64,000 nucleotides of DNA from Bradyrhizobium sp. CSS354 (GTDB lineage Bacteria; Pseudomonadota; Alphaproteobacteria; Rhizobiales; Xanthobacteraceae), in assembly GCF_029051725.1 (NCBI RefSeq), contig NZ_JAACFU010000005.1:248001-312000 (forward strand). The letters are read 5' to 3'. Positions 36,017-45,235 of this stretch are shown piece by piece. A program made the position numbers and the translations under genes. A model generated the notes under the pieces. That model did not search any database and was not told where the DNA came from. It worked only from the letters and a program-made list of their open reading frames with translations. Position 1 is the stretch's first letter; each line of letters opens with the position of its first letter.

Positions 36017-37312
36017 ATGGTAAAACCGTTCCCGTCGAAGACGCACATCGGCAACCATATGCTGCATCCCGAAACGCTGATGCTGACCTATGGCTATGAT
36101 CCGCAATTGTCGGAAGGCGCGGTCAAGCCACCGGTGTTCCTGACCTCGACCTTCGTGTTCAAGACGGCCGAGGACGGGCAGGACTTCTTTGATTTCGTCT
36201 CTGGCCGGCGCGAGCCGCCGGAAGGGATGGGCGCCGGCCTGGTCTATTCGCGCTTCAATCACCCCAACAGCGAAATCGTCGAGGACAGGCTCGCGATCTA
36301 CGAGCGCACCGAGAGCTGCGCGCTGTTCTCATCCGGCATGGCGGCCATCGCAACTACGATCCTGGCGTTCGTCCGCCCCGGCGATGTCATTTTGCACTCC
36401 CAGCCGCTCTATGGCGGCACGGAAACCCTGCTGACGAATACGCTTGCGCGTCTGTCGATCGGCGCCGTCGGCTTCGCCGATGGCGTCGACGAAGCCGTGG
36501 TCGGTCAGGCCGCGGAGGAGGCCATGCGCAAGGGAAGGGTTTCGATGATCCTGATCGAAACCCCGGCCAATCCCACCAACGGGCTGGTCGACATCGCGAT
36601 GATGCGGCGTGTCGCCGACACCATCGGAAAGACCCAAGGACACGTTCCGATCATTGCCTGCGACAATACGCTGCTCGGACCGGTGTTTCAGCGACCGATC
36701 GAGCACGGGGCCGATATTTCGCTGTACTCGCTCACGAAATATGTCGGCGGTCATTCAGACCTGATCGCGGGCGCCGCGCTGGGGTCGAAGGCGGTCGTGA
36801 AAGGCATCAAGGCGCTCCGGGGCGCCATCGGCACCCAGCTCGATCCGCATTCCTGCTGGATGATCAACCGGTCGCTCGAGACGCTGAGCCTGCGCATGGA
36901 AAAGGCCGATGCGAATGCACGCCTGGTGGCGGACTATCTGCGCGATCATCCCAAGGTGGCCAAGGTGCACTATCTCGGTCATCACGATGCGGCGTCGCCG
37001 GATGGACGTGTGTTTGCGCGGCAATGCACAGGGGCGGGGTCGACGTTCTCGTTCGACATCGTCGGCGGCAAGGCCGCGGCCATGAAATTCCTCAATGCGC
37101 TGCAGATTCTCAAGCTGGCGGTGAGCCTTGGTGGAACGGAGTCGCTTGCGAGCCTGCCTGCCACCATGACCCACTCCGGCGTACCCGCCGACATCCGCCG
37201 GAAAATCGGCGTGCTCGATTCCACGATCCGGCTGTCGATCGGCATCGAACACCCGTCGGATCTGATCGCCGACCTCGCGCAGGCACTGAACGCGGCCGAA
37301 CCAGAGGCGTGA
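36017..37312 (+). CDS. Cystathionine gamma-synthase / methionine gamma-lyase family PLP enzyme
   Basis: Cys/Met metabolism PLP enzyme of 431 residues. Visible: [39 protein letters not shown], the Asp/Asn PLP segment [15 protein letters not shown], and [16 protein letters not shown] with the Schiff-base Lys. Reactions in this family include gamma-replacement (cystathionine or homocysteine synthesis) and gamma-elimination (methanethiol release), which cannot be told apart here. It sits alone between two terminators. Confidence 0.9.
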   Translation: MVKPFPSKTHIGNHMLHPETLMLTYGYDPQLSEGAVKPPVFLTSTFVFKTAEDGQDFFDFVSGRREPPEGMGAGLVYSRFNHPNSEIVEDRLAIYERTESCALFSSGMAAIATTILAFVRPGDVILHSQPLYGGTETLLTNTLARLSIGAVGFADGVDEAVVGQAAEEAMRKGRVSMILIETPANPTNGLVDIAMMRRVADTIGKTQGHVPIIACDNTLLGPVFQRPIEHGADISLYSLTKYVGGHSDLIAGAALGSKAVVKGIKALRGAIGTQLDPHSCWMINRSLETLSLRMEKADANARLVADYLRDHPKVAKVHYLGHHDAASPDGRVFARQCTGAGSTFSFDIVGGKAAAMKFLNALQILKLAVSLGGTESLASLPATMTHSGVPADIRRKIGVLDSTIRLSIGIEHPSDLIADLAQALNAAEPEA

Positions 37313-37340
37313 CGCCTGCGCCAGCGTACGCGGAATCGAA

Positions 37341-37371
37341 AAGGGCGGCTGCGATGGCAGCCGCCCTTTTT
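37341..37371. terminator. Rho-independent terminator
   Basis: AAGGGCGGCT-GCGATGGC-AGCCGCCCTT followed by TTT; flanking A and T tracts let it act for both the PLP-enzyme gene and the convergent CHRD gene. Confidence 0.85.
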
Positions 37372-37388
37372 GCTGACCTGTGCGAAGT

Positions 37389-37805
37389 TTACTTCATCAC
37401 CTGGCCGCGGATCTCGCCGCCCGGATTGGCCGCGGTGTGGATGTTGACGTAGAGCTTGCCGCCGAGCAGATCGGCCGCCTGCGCGTCGGTCAGTGTCGCC
37501 GAGCCCTCGGCCGGGCTGGTGGCGGCGCCGGGAATCGGGATCGCAACGCCGGCGTTCTTGCCGGGCTCGGCAGGTCCGTGGAAATGCGCGGCGGTGGCAG
37601 GACCGGACAGGCCGGAATAGGTGACTTTCCAGGACAGCTTCTTGCTGGCGGCGTCGTAATCCAGATCAGCTGTTCCGGTGCCGCTGCTGGTCGTTGCCGG
37701 GACTTCGGACTTGGCATCGAGCGTTGCTTTCAGCTTTTCCGCGCTGGCCGAACCCGCAAAAGCAACGGCGCCAAGCACTGACATGGCGATGACGATCTTG
37801 TTCAT
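37389..37805 (-). CDS. Secreted CHRD domain protein
   Basis: Periplasmic or exported protein of 138 residues. A signal peptide (MNKIVIAMSVLGAVAFAGSA) precedes one CHRD domain, first described in chordin, with EVPATTSSGTGTADLDYD, TAAHFHGPAEPGK and LYVNIHTAANPGGEIRGQV. The GGGAG before the ATG at 37805 supports this start. Bacterial CHRD proteins are uncharacterised, with a beta-sandwich fold suspected. Confidence 0.88.
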   Translation of the reverse strand: MNKIVIAMSVLGAVAFAGSASAEKLKATLDAKSEVPATTSSGTGTADLDYDAASKKLSWKVTYSGLSGPATAAHFHGPAEPGKNAGVAIPIPGAATSPAEGSATLTDAQAADLLGGKLYVNIHTAANPGGEIRGQVMK

Positions 37806-37960
37806 GAAGTTTCTCCCTGCTGAACCCGTTTGGGCTGCCAAACTTCCAACAGCCGGCATTTCAGTTTATTCCCGTTTCAGGCTGCGGTGGGCTAAATTCT
37901 TCGTGGCTGGAGCCGCGAGGACATCGGTCATAAGCTTCGCTGCGACGACGAAAGGACCGC

Positions 37961-38890
37961 ATGTTGCGACGAACAATCTCCGTGGCGCTGCTCGCCGCAC
38001 TCGCCGCAGCCGGTGTCTATTGGTGGCTCAGCGCGCCGGTGGTGGCGGCCGCCGGCACCGCGCCTGCCCGCGCCCCTGACCTTGCCAATGGCCAGGTGAT
38101 GTTCAACGCCGGCGGCTGCGCCTCATGCCATGCCGTTCCCGACCAGCCCGATCGTCTCAGGCTCGGCGGCGGCGTCGCGATCAAGTCGCCGTTCGGAACG
38201 TTCTACGCGCCGAACATCTCGTCCGATCCGACCGACGGCATCGGCAAATGGAGCGAGGCCGAATTCGTCAACGCGGTGATGCACGGGGTCTCGCCCGACG
38301 GACGGCATTATTTTCCGGCCTTTCCCTATACGTCCTATCAGCATGCCAGGCGCGAGGACGTGCTCGATCTCTTTGCGTATCTGAAAACGCTGCCGGCCGT
38401 TGCCGGCAAGGTGCGCGACCACGACGTGGGCTTTCCGTTCAACATCCGGCGCAACGTCGGCATCTGGAAATTTGTGTTCATGGACGGCAAGCCCTTCGTC
38501 GCCGACAGCGCGAAGTCGCCGCAGTGGAATCGTGGCGCCTATCTCGTCAACAGTTTTGGCCATTGCGCAGAATGCCACAGTCCGCGCAATGCGCTTGGCG
38601 GCATCATCGCCGGACAACGCTTCGCCGGCGGGCCCAATCCGGAAGGCGAGGGGTGGGTGCCCAACATCACCCAGAAGGGCCTTGGCGAGTGGAGCGCGAA
38701 GGATTTTGCCTATTTCCTGAAGACCGGCGAATTGCCCGACGGCGACAGCGTCGGCGGCGCGATGACGCGGGTGATCAAGAACACCTCGCAATTGCCGGAC
38801 GACGATCTCGCGGCGATGGCGGACTATCTCAAATCACTGCCGCCGGTGGACGGTCCGCCGCGCCCCAAGCGCAAGGAGGGCGGCGCCTGA
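37961..38890 (+). CDS. Dihaem cytochrome c (alcohol/sugar dehydrogenase subunit type)
   Basis: Protein of 309 residues anchored by an N-terminal hydrophobic segment (ISVALLAALAAAGVYWWL). There are two class I haem sites, CASCH at 53-57 and CAECH near 203-207, each in its own domain, with distal regions such as FGTFYAPNISSDPTDGIGKW. The layout matches cytochrome subunits of fructose, gluconate or alcohol dehydrogenases, which pass electrons to the quinone pool or oxidase. No dehydrogenase gene is adjacent, so its partner is unknown. Confidence 0.88.
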   Translation: MLRRTISVALLAALAAAGVYWWLSAPVVAAAGTAPARAPDLANGQVMFNAGGCASCHAVPDQPDRLRLGGGVAIKSPFGTFYAPNISSDPTDGIGKWSEAEFVNAVMHGVSPDGRHYFPAFPYTSYQHARREDVLDLFAYLKTLPAVAGKVRDHDVGFPFNIRRNVGIWKFVFMDGKPFVADSAKSPQWNRGAYLVNSFGHCAECHSPRNALGGIIAGQRFAGGPNPEGEGWVPNITQKGLGEWSAKDFAYFLKTGELPDGDSVGGAMTRVIKNTSQLPDDDLAAMADYLKSLPPVDGPPRPKRKEGGA

Positions 38891-38913
38891 TCAGGGCCGC
38901 CCTTTCCGGACGG

Positions 38914-39159
38914 TCAACTCGCGCCAAACGCCTTGAAGGTGATGATGGTGAGGGTGTCCTGGATGCCGGGCAGCACCTGCACCTTCTCGTTGACGAAATG
39001 GCCGATATCGGTGTCGTTGTCGACGTAGAACTTCACCAGCAGGTCGTATTGACCGGCCGTGGAATAGATCTCGGAGGCGATCTCGGCTTCGGCAAGCGCA
39101 TTGGCAACCACATAGGATTGGCCGAGCTTGCATTTGATCTGGACGAAAAAGGGAACCAT
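38914..39159 (-). CDS. Stand-alone Lrp/AsnC ligand-binding (RAM) domain protein
   Basis: 81-residue protein equal to only the effector-binding half of Lrp/AsnC regulators: MVPFFVQIKCKLGQSYVVAN at the start and YDLLVKFYVDNDTDIGHFVN in the middle. There is no helix-turn-helix. GGAG lies 8 bases before the ATG. Such single-domain RAM proteins bind amino acids or modulate full-length Lrp proteins. It is convergent with the cytochrome gene. Confidence 0.85.
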   Translation of the reverse strand: MVPFFVQIKCKLGQSYVVANALAEAEIASEIYSTAGQYDLLVKFYVDNDTDIGHFVNEKVQVLPGIQDTLTIITFKAFGAS

Positions 39160-39288
39160 CGCGGTCACTCCGAAAGCATATCTGCTGGCTAATAGGCCAA
39201 ACCCGACCGGATTTAGCAAGCGAACTTGCTGGGCTGGCGGAGGCGCGCTAGGACGGGCCATGGCTTCGAAAACGCGGAATATCGCCCC

Positions 39289-40089
39289 ATGACGACGCCC
39301 GTCGCGCTGACCATTGCCGGCTCCGATTCGAGCGGCGGCGCCGGCATCCAGGCCGACCTGAAGACCTTCGCCGCTCTCGGCGTTTTTGGCGCTTCCGCCA
39401 TCACGGCGCTGACGGCGCAGAACACGCGCGGCGTCACCGGCATTCACACCGTGCCCGCCGAATTCGTCACCGCGCAGATCGATGCGGTGTTTTCCGATCT
39501 CGAGGTCGGCGCGGTCAAGATCGGCATGGTGGCGCAAGCCGCCAGCATCGATGCGATCGCGGCCGCGCTGTCGCGCTGGGCGCCCCGGCATATCGTGCTC
39601 GATCCCGTGATGGTGGCGACATCGGGCGATCGCCTGCTCGCGTCCGAAGCCGTCGACGCCCTGCGCATCAAACTGATGCCGCTGGCTTCGGTGATCACAC
39701 CCAATCTGCCCGAGGCCGCGGCTCTGCTCGGCGAACCGGTCGCGGCCAGCGAGGCCGAGATCGAGAGCCAGGGACGTCGGCTGCTGGCGCTCGGCTGCCG
39801 GGCGGTCCTGATCAAGGGCGGGCACGGCGAGGGCGCCGAGAGCATCGACTATCTCGTCGATGCCAGCACCACGATCGCGCTCGCCGCGCCGCGCGTCGCC
39901 ACAAGCAACACCCATGGCACCGGCTGCTCGCTGTCCTCGGCGGTCGCCGCCGGGCTCGCCAGAGGCGAGGATCTCGAGCGCGCCGTGCGCAACGCCAAGA
40001 CCTGGATCAGCGCGGCGATCGCGGCCGCCGACCGCTTCAGCGTCGGCCACGGCCACGGCCCGATCCATCATTTCCACAATTTTTACTGA
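39289..40089 (+). CDS. thiD: Hydroxymethylpyrimidine/phosphomethylpyrimidine kinase
   Basis: Phosphorylates HMP and HMP-phosphate in thiamine pyrophosphate synthesis. The 266 residues show ribokinase-like features: [20 protein letters not shown] at the start, [28 protein letters not shown], and the C-terminal [19 protein letters not shown] with the catalytic Cys/anion hole. No other thi genes are nearby. Confidence 0.96.
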   Translation: MTTPVALTIAGSDSSGGAGIQADLKTFAALGVFGASAITALTAQNTRGVTGIHTVPAEFVTAQIDAVFSDLEVGAVKIGMVAQAASIDAIAAALSRWAPRHIVLDPVMVATSGDRLLASEAVDALRIKLMPLASVITPNLPEAAALLGEPVAASEAEIESQGRRLLALGCRAVLIKGGHGEGAESIDYLVDASTTIALAAPRVATSNTHGTGCSLSSAVAAGLARGEDLERAVRNAKTWISAAIAAADRFSVGHGHGPIHHFHNFY

Positions 40090-40274
40090 ACGCCGCTCGC
40101 GAGCGCGTCGCGGTTCCGGATTCTTGCGGAGGGCGCTGCGACGCCATGTCGCCTGATTGTCGCATGCGACTGATATTCGCGGGGTGGGCGAGGCAAGCGC
40201 GATTCGTATCCGAAGGTGCCTCAAAGGTTCAATTGGTCATCCCCCTGTCACGGGACATTGTTACAGGCTGGCGC

Positions 40275-41087
40275 ATGGGAAGTTACGATGTGAGTGACGA
40301 GAGCCCGGAGCGGCGCTTTCGCACGTTGTTCATCTCCGACGTTCATCTCGGAGCCCGCGGTTCTCAAGCCGACCTTCTGCTCGACTTCCTGCGTTTCCAT
40401 GATGCCGACACGATCTATCTCGTCGGCGACATCGTCGACGGCTGGGCGCTGAAATCGAGCTGGCATTGGCCGCAATCGCATAACGACCTCGTCCAGAAGC
40501 TTTTGCGCAAGGCGCGCAAGGGCGCCAAGGTCATCTATATCCCCGGCAATCACGACGAGTTCCTGCGCAACTATTACGGCACGCATTTCGGCGGCATCGA
40601 CGTGGTCGAGAACACCGTCCATACCGGCGCGGACGGCAAGCGCTATCTTGTCATCCACGGCGACATCTTCGACCTCGTGGTGCAGAACGCACGCTGGCTC
40701 GCCCATCTCGGCGACAAGGCCTACGACTTCGCGATCCAGCTCAATCGCTTCGTCAACTTCTTCCGGCGCATGTTCAAGGTGCCCTATTGGTCGCTGTCGC
40801 AATGGGCCAAGCAGAAGGTCAAGAACGCGGTCAACTATATCGGCGCGTTCGAGCAGGCGCTCGCCGCCGAAGCGCGGCGCCACGACGCCGACGGCGTGAT
40901 CTGCGGCCACATCCATTACGCGGTGATCCGCGACGAGGGCGGCATCCGCTACATGAATTGCGGCGACTGGGTCGAGAGCTGCACGGCGCTGGTCGAGCAC
41001 GATGACGGCCGTTTCGAGATCATCACCTGGGCGGACCAGGCCGAGAAGCCGGCACAGGTCCCGCAGGTTGCAGCCAGAGCTGCATGA
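40275..41087 (+). CDS. Calcineurin-like phosphoesterase, UDP-2,3-diacylglucosamine diphosphatase-like
   Basis: Dinuclear-metal phosphoesterase of 270 residues. All family motifs are present: ISDVHLGARG, LVGDIVDGW, IYIPGNHDEF, VIHGDIFD and ICGHIHYAV. This LpxH-related family is widespread in alphaproteobacteria, often followed by a GT4 glycosyltransferase, as here with a 13-base gap. True LpxH activity in lipid A synthesis is not certain, since many rhizobia use LpxI. The ATG at 40275 begins the conserved part. Confidence 0.88.
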   Translation: MGSYDVSDESPERRFRTLFISDVHLGARGSQADLLLDFLRFHDADTIYLVGDIVDGWALKSSWHWPQSHNDLVQKLLRKARKGAKVIYIPGNHDEFLRNYYGTHFGGIDVVENTVHTGADGKRYLVIHGDIFDLVVQNARWLAHLGDKAYDFAIQLNRFVNFFRRMFKVPYWSLSQWAKQKVKNAVNYIGAFEQALAAEARRHDADGVICGHIHYAVIRDEGGIRYMNCGDWVESCTALVEHDDGRFEIITWADQAEKPAQVPQVAARAA

Positions 41088-41100
41088 CAAAGGCAGCCTG

Positions 41101-42133
41101 ATGCGCATCCTGGTCGCGACCGACGCCTGGCACCCGCAAGTCAACGGTGTGGTTCGGACGCTGACCAAGCTTGCCGACGCAGCCAAAAGCCTCGACGTCG
41201 AATTCGCGTTCCTGACGCCGCAATCGTTCCGCACCTTTGCGATGCCGAGCTATCGTGACGTGCGGCTGGCCATGCCGCGGCCGGGCAGAATCGCGAAGCT
41301 GATCGAAGAGGCGCGCCCGGACAGCATCCACATCGCGACGGAGGGTCCGATCGGCCTGATGGTTCGGCGTTACTGCCGCCAGCGCAAGCTGCCCTTCACG
41401 ACCAGCTTCCACACCCGATTTCCCGAATATGTCCGCGCCCGCGTGCCGGTGCCGGGCTCGCTGATCTGGCGGGCGCTGCGCCGATTCCACAGCCCCAGCC
41501 GCGCCGTGATGGCGGCAACCCCTGCGCTCGCCAGCGAGCTGACCGAGCGCGGCTTCGACAATGTCGTGCTGTGGCCGCGCGGCGTCGACACCCATTTGTT
41601 CCATCCCCGCGCGATCGATCTCTGCCTGCCCGCGCCGGTGTTCCTCTCAGTCGGTGGAGAAGAATCTCGAGGCGTTTCTCGACCTCGACCTGCCCGGCAC
41701 CAAGGTGATCGTCGGCGACGGTCCGGAACGTGTCGCGCTGGAGGAGGCCTATCCGGACGCGATCTTCCTTGGCGAAAAGCACGGCGAGGAACTGGCGGAC
41801 ATTTACGCGGCCGCCGACGTCTTCGTGTTTCCGAGCAAGACCGATACGTTCGGCCTGGTTCTGCTCGAAGCGCTGGCGAGCGGCCTGCCGGTCGCGGCGT
41901 TTCCAGTGAAGGGCCCCCGCGACGTGATCGGCGATGCGCCGGTCGGCGCACTCGATCACGATCTGCGCAGCGCCTGCTTCGCCGCGCTGGACGTCCCCCG
42001 GCAGGACTGTGTCGAATTCGCCGCCAACTACACCTGGGAGGCCTCGGCCCGGGCTTTTGTCGACAGCATTTTGGCGGTCGGTGCGGTGCTGCCGGGCCGG
42101 AACGGGGCGGAGCCGGCGCGATTCGTCGCCTGA
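41101..42133 (+). pseudogene. GT4 glycosyltransferase broken by a short deletion
   Basis: The N-terminal part (MRILVATDAWHPQVNGVVRT to PAPVFLSVG) is in one frame and the C-terminal part (VEKNLEAFLDLDLPGTKVIV to the stop at 42131) in another. The family consensus at the join is SVGRVAVEKN; here the bases read GTCGGTGGAGAAG near 41652, so about 11 bases encoding part of GRVAV are missing. The rest, including KTDTFGLVLLEALASGLPV, is intact, so the loss looks recent or is an assembly error. The family transfers mannose or related sugars to lipids. Confidence 0.85.
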
Positions 42134-42196
42134 GAGCCCAAAATCCTCGCGCGGAGATGTCTTGCTCGCGCCGCATCCGCCGCGATAACATCGGGC

Positions 42197-43180
42197 ATGA
42201 CAGAACAGCTCCTCCCGATCGGCCCTGCCGATATCGATGCCGCAGCGCGCGTGATCGCGCCGTTCGCCGTCCGCACCCCGCTGTTGTCCTTTCCGGTGCT
42301 CAACGAGCGTGTCGGCGCAAAGGTCTATCTCAAGCCGGAGATGCTCCAGCGCACCGGTTCGTTCAAGTTCCGCGGTGCTTTCAACAAGGTCGCCTCGATC
42401 CCGCAGGACAAGCGCGCCGGCGGCGTGGTCGCGTTCTCCTCCGGCAACCATGCCCAGGGCGTGGCTGCGGCGGCAAAGATCCTGGACATGCAGGCGACTA
42501 TCGTGATGCCGGCGGATGCGCCGTTGTCGAAGCGCGAGCGTACCAAATCCTACGGTGCCGAGGTCGTGCTGTACGACCGCGACCGCGATGACCGAGAGGC
42601 GATCTCGCGCGGCATCGCCGAGAAGCGTGGCGCGACGCTGGTCAGGCCCTATGACGATCCCTTCGTGATCGCCGGCCAAGGCACCGCCGGCCGCGAGATC
42701 GCCGAGGATATGGCGGCGCTCGGTCTCGCCCCCGACATCGTGGTGGCCCCGGCCTCCGGCGGCGGCCTGATCGCAGGCGTCGCGACGGCCGTGAAAGCAC
42801 GCTACCCGCTGGCCCAAATCGTCGTCGCCGAACCGGAGGCGTTCGACGATCACGGCCTGTCGCTGACCGCAGGTCATCGCGAACCGCACGGGCCGGCAGG
42901 CCGCACCATCTGCGATGCGCTGATGGCTCTGATCCCCGGCGAGATGACGTTCGCGATCAACAGCAAGCTGCTCGCGCGCGGCGTGACCGCCTCAGACAAG
43001 GAAGTCGGCGCGGCCGTCGCGTTTGCCTATCGCGAGCTGAAGCTCGTGGTGGAGCCGGGCGGCGCGGTGGGCTTGGCCGCGCTGCTTGCGGGACGACTTG
43101 ATGTTGCCGGCAAGAACGTCGTCATCGTGCTGTCCGGCGGCAATGTCGATGCCGATCTGTTTGCGGAGCTGGTGGCCTGA
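42197..43180 (+). CDS. Threonine/serine dehydratase or serine racemase-like PLP enzyme
   Basis: Fold type II PLP enzyme of 327 residues, catalytic domain only, without the ACT-like regulatory domain of biosynthetic IlvA. RTGSFKFRGAFNKV holds the Schiff-base Lys, SSGNHAQGVAAAA binds substrate carboxylate, PASGGGLIAGV binds PLP phosphate, and VIVLSGGNVD closes the protein. It probably deaminates threonine or serine catabolically; racemase activity is possible. Confidence 0.9.
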   Translation: MTEQLLPIGPADIDAAARVIAPFAVRTPLLSFPVLNERVGAKVYLKPEMLQRTGSFKFRGAFNKVASIPQDKRAGGVVAFSSGNHAQGVAAAAKILDMQATIVMPADAPLSKRERTKSYGAEVVLYDRDRDDREAISRGIAEKRGATLVRPYDDPFVIAGQGTAGREIAEDMAALGLAPDIVVAPASGGGLIAGVATAVKARYPLAQIVVAEPEAFDDHGLSLTAGHREPHGPAGRTICDALMALIPGEMTFAINSKLLARGVTASDKEVGAAVAFAYRELKLVVEPGGAVGLAALLAGRLDVAGKNVVIVLSGGNVDADLFAELVA

Positions 43181-43203
43181 TATTCTAATCATCTGACGTG
43201 AAG

Positions 43204-43236
43204 AAGGGCAGCGCGTCACCGCTCTGCCCTTTGTTG
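43204..43236. terminator. Bidirectional terminator-like hairpin
   Basis: AAGGGCAG and CTGCCCTT arms around a 12-base loop, followed by TGTTGTG; it lies between the convergent dehydratase and caspase-family genes. Confidence 0.6.
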
Positions 43237-43253
43237 TGTGCGGCCGACCGCAA

Positions 43254-45071
43254 TCAGTGCATGAAGCCGCGGTGGTTGTTGCCGCCGTTACCACCCTGGC
43301 TCTGGTTCATCGACTGGCGGAAGTTGTTGCTGCCGTTGTTGACGATGCGGTTGGTCGTGTTGAACTGCGGGCGGTTGTTGTTCTGCACCTGCACCTTGTT
43401 CACCGGGTTGTTGTTGATCTTCGCGCCGTTGTTGATGCGGATCGGGTTGTTCTGCGTCTGAACGTTGACGGGCTTTGCATCGATGGTCGTGCCGCCCTTG
43501 CCGACATTCACCGGCATGCTCACGATCTTGCCAGGATTGCCATTGGTTGTGCCATTGGCAGTGCCGCCATTGTTGCCGCCGTTCTGCGTCTTGTTGGTCG
43601 CAGGCAGCGTCACGATCTTGCCGATGCCGCCCTTGGTGGTCGTGGTGTTGGTCGGCGCGGGCAAGGTCACGATCTTGCCCGGGGTCTGCGACGGCGTGCC
43701 GTTCTGCTGGTTGGGCTGGTTGTTGCCCGCCGGCAGGTTGATGATCTGGCCGCCATTGCCGAACTTGCCGAAGCCGGTGTTGTCGCCCGACTTCTGCACG
43801 ATCGGCAAATTGCCGTTCACTTGCGCGCCGCCATTACCCTGCTGCAGCGGCATGTATTTGGGCTGGCCGAGATTGCCGATCTTGAAGGTCGGGGCGATAT
43901 TCTGCGGCGCCAGGAACTTGGTCGCCTGCATCAAGGGAATCTGCTTCGGCTGCATCTGGAGCTTCAGCGCGACCTGCGCATAGGGCGTGTTGCCGTAGCT
44001 GTCGTAGAAGTTCTTGTAGGCGACCGGCGAGTTCGCGAGCACCGTCTTGTGCCAAGCCTGCGTGAGCAGCAGGTTGTTGAGCAACCAGCGGACGTGATCG
44101 CAGAGCGGGTCGTGCGGATACATCGTGATGAACTCCTGATAGTACTCCGCCCGGGCTTCGGACACGACGTAATCATAGGCCTGGCGTGTGGAGCGGCTCG
44201 GCAGGTTGGAGGCCATCTGCACCACAGGCGCATTCACCGGCGCGCGGTTGGCGGCAACGGCGGTGTCGCCGAAGAAGGTGAAGTCGGATGTCAGCGACGA
44301 GCTCTCCCACGGGATCTGCGCGCCGCTGGTGGTCTGGTTGACTTCGAGGCGCACGCGCTTGAACAGCTGCTCGATCGGCACGTTGGGCTCGCGCGCGACG
44401 TTCAGGAAGGCCTGCGTGTAGGGGCTGTGGCCGCCGGTGCCGTCCTGCGCTTCCGCGCCCGGGGCGGTGGAATAGCCGACGATCGAACCGTTCGGCGCAT
44501 CGACGATGGCCAAGCCCCGGCCGGCGTCGTTGACGTTCGGGAACGGGTTGTTGCGGCAGGCGTCGAGGATGACGATGCGCATGCGGCTCGGAATTGTCTC
44601 CAGCGTCGACATCACGTCGACCAAGCGGACGGAGTTGCTGACGAGCTCGGTCTGGCTCGAGACCTTGGCGTCGACGGGAACGAGGTAGTTCTCGCCGGCG
44701 AGCTGCACGCCGTGACCGGCGTAGTAGACCATCGCCACCGTGTTCGGACCGCGCGCCGACACTTTCGCGGAAAAGTCCTGCACCACGCGGAGCATGTCGT
44801 TCTGGGTCAGGTCGGTCGCGGCGACCACTTCGAAGCCGGCCGAATTCAGGAACTTCGCCATCGACTCCGCGTCATTGTCGGGGTTGGCGAGCTGCGGCGC
44901 GTTCTGATAGTTCGAATTGCCGATCACCAGCGCCACCCGCTGTTCCGGACCTTGCAGCGCGGTGGGAGCCGGCTCGACCGGGGCGACTTGCGCGGAAACA
45001 GGGCCGCAGGCGAAGCCGAACAGGCTTCCCAGCAGGCTGGCGGTCATCAGGAAAGGTTTTAGGCGGAACAT
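43254..45071 (-). CDS. Caspase-family peptidase (orthocaspase) with Asn-rich repeat tail
   Basis: Exported peptidase C14 protein of 605 residues. A signal peptide (MFRLKPFLMTASLLGSLFGF to about 27) precedes a p20-like domain with the catalytic dyad His120 (YYAGHG) and Cys172 (LDACRNNPF). A middle domain (about 290-420) is helical. The tail (420-605) is rich in Asn, Gly and Gln with three GKIV[TS][LM]P units at 465, 484 and 514, and ends NNHRGFMH. AAAGGAG before the ATG supports the start. Cleavage specificity of this fold is normally after Arg or Lys. Confidence 0.9.
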   Translation of the reverse strand: MFRLKPFLMTASLLGSLFGFACGPVSAQVAPVEPAPTALQGPEQRVALVIGNSNYQNAPQLANPDNDAESMAKFLNSAGFEVVAATDLTQNDMLRVVQDFSAKVSARGPNTVAMVYYAGHGVQLAGENYLVPVDAKVSSQTELVSNSVRLVDVMSTLETIPSRMRIVILDACRNNPFPNVNDAGRGLAIVDAPNGSIVGYSTAPGAEAQDGTGGHSPYTQAFLNVAREPNVPIEQLFKRVRLEVNQTTSGAQIPWESSSLTSDFTFFGDTAVAANRAPVNAPVVQMASNLPSRSTRQAYDYVVSEARAEYYQEFITMYPHDPLCDHVRWLLNNLLLTQAWHKTVLANSPVAYKNFYDSYGNTPYAQVALKLQMQPKQIPLMQATKFLAPQNIAPTFKIGNLGQPKYMPLQQGNGGAQVNGNLPIVQKSGDNTGFGKFGNGGQIINLPAGNNQPNQQNGTPSQTPGKIVTLPAPTNTTTTKGGIGKIVTLPATNKTQNGGNNGGTANGTTNGNPGKIVSMPVNVGKGGTTIDAKPVNVQTQNNPIRINNGAKINNNPVNKVQVQNNNRPQFNTTNRIVNNGSNNFRQSMNQSQGGNGGNNHRGFMH

Positions 45072-45146
45072 GGCGTGCTCCTTTGGCACTGATCTCGATA
45101 CGAGATTGGTTGCCGGGAAGCTTGGCCGCGTTCGAGTTTGAAGTCC

Positions 45147-45160
45147 GTGATCGCCATCAC
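45147..45160. promoter_or_regulatory. CRP/FNR-like palindrome, copy 1
   Basis: GTGA-TCGCCA-TCAC, the CRP-type half-site spacing (N6), in the 164-bp divergent region between the caspase-family and FucU-like genes. A second copy is 27 bases downstream. Confidence 0.4.
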
Positions 45161-45173
45161 CATGGTAGGCTGC

Positions 45174-45187
45174 GTGATCTGAATCAC
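45174..45187. promoter_or_regulatory. CRP/FNR-like palindrome, copy 2
   Basis: GTGA-TCTGAA-TCAC, extended to 18 bases as GCGTGATCTGAATCACGC (45172-45189). It lies 49 bases before the FucU-like start. Confidence 0.4.
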
Positions 45188-45235
45188 GCTTGGAACCCGC
45201 CAAGGTGGGCGCCCAATGGGAGGACAGTCCGTCAC

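Noticed and set aside
43236..45062. 608-residue plus-strand open frame over the caspase-family gene
   Set aside because: The caspase frame has signal peptide, catalytic motifs and a strong ribosome site; the plus frame is Arg/Val/Asp-rich antisense.
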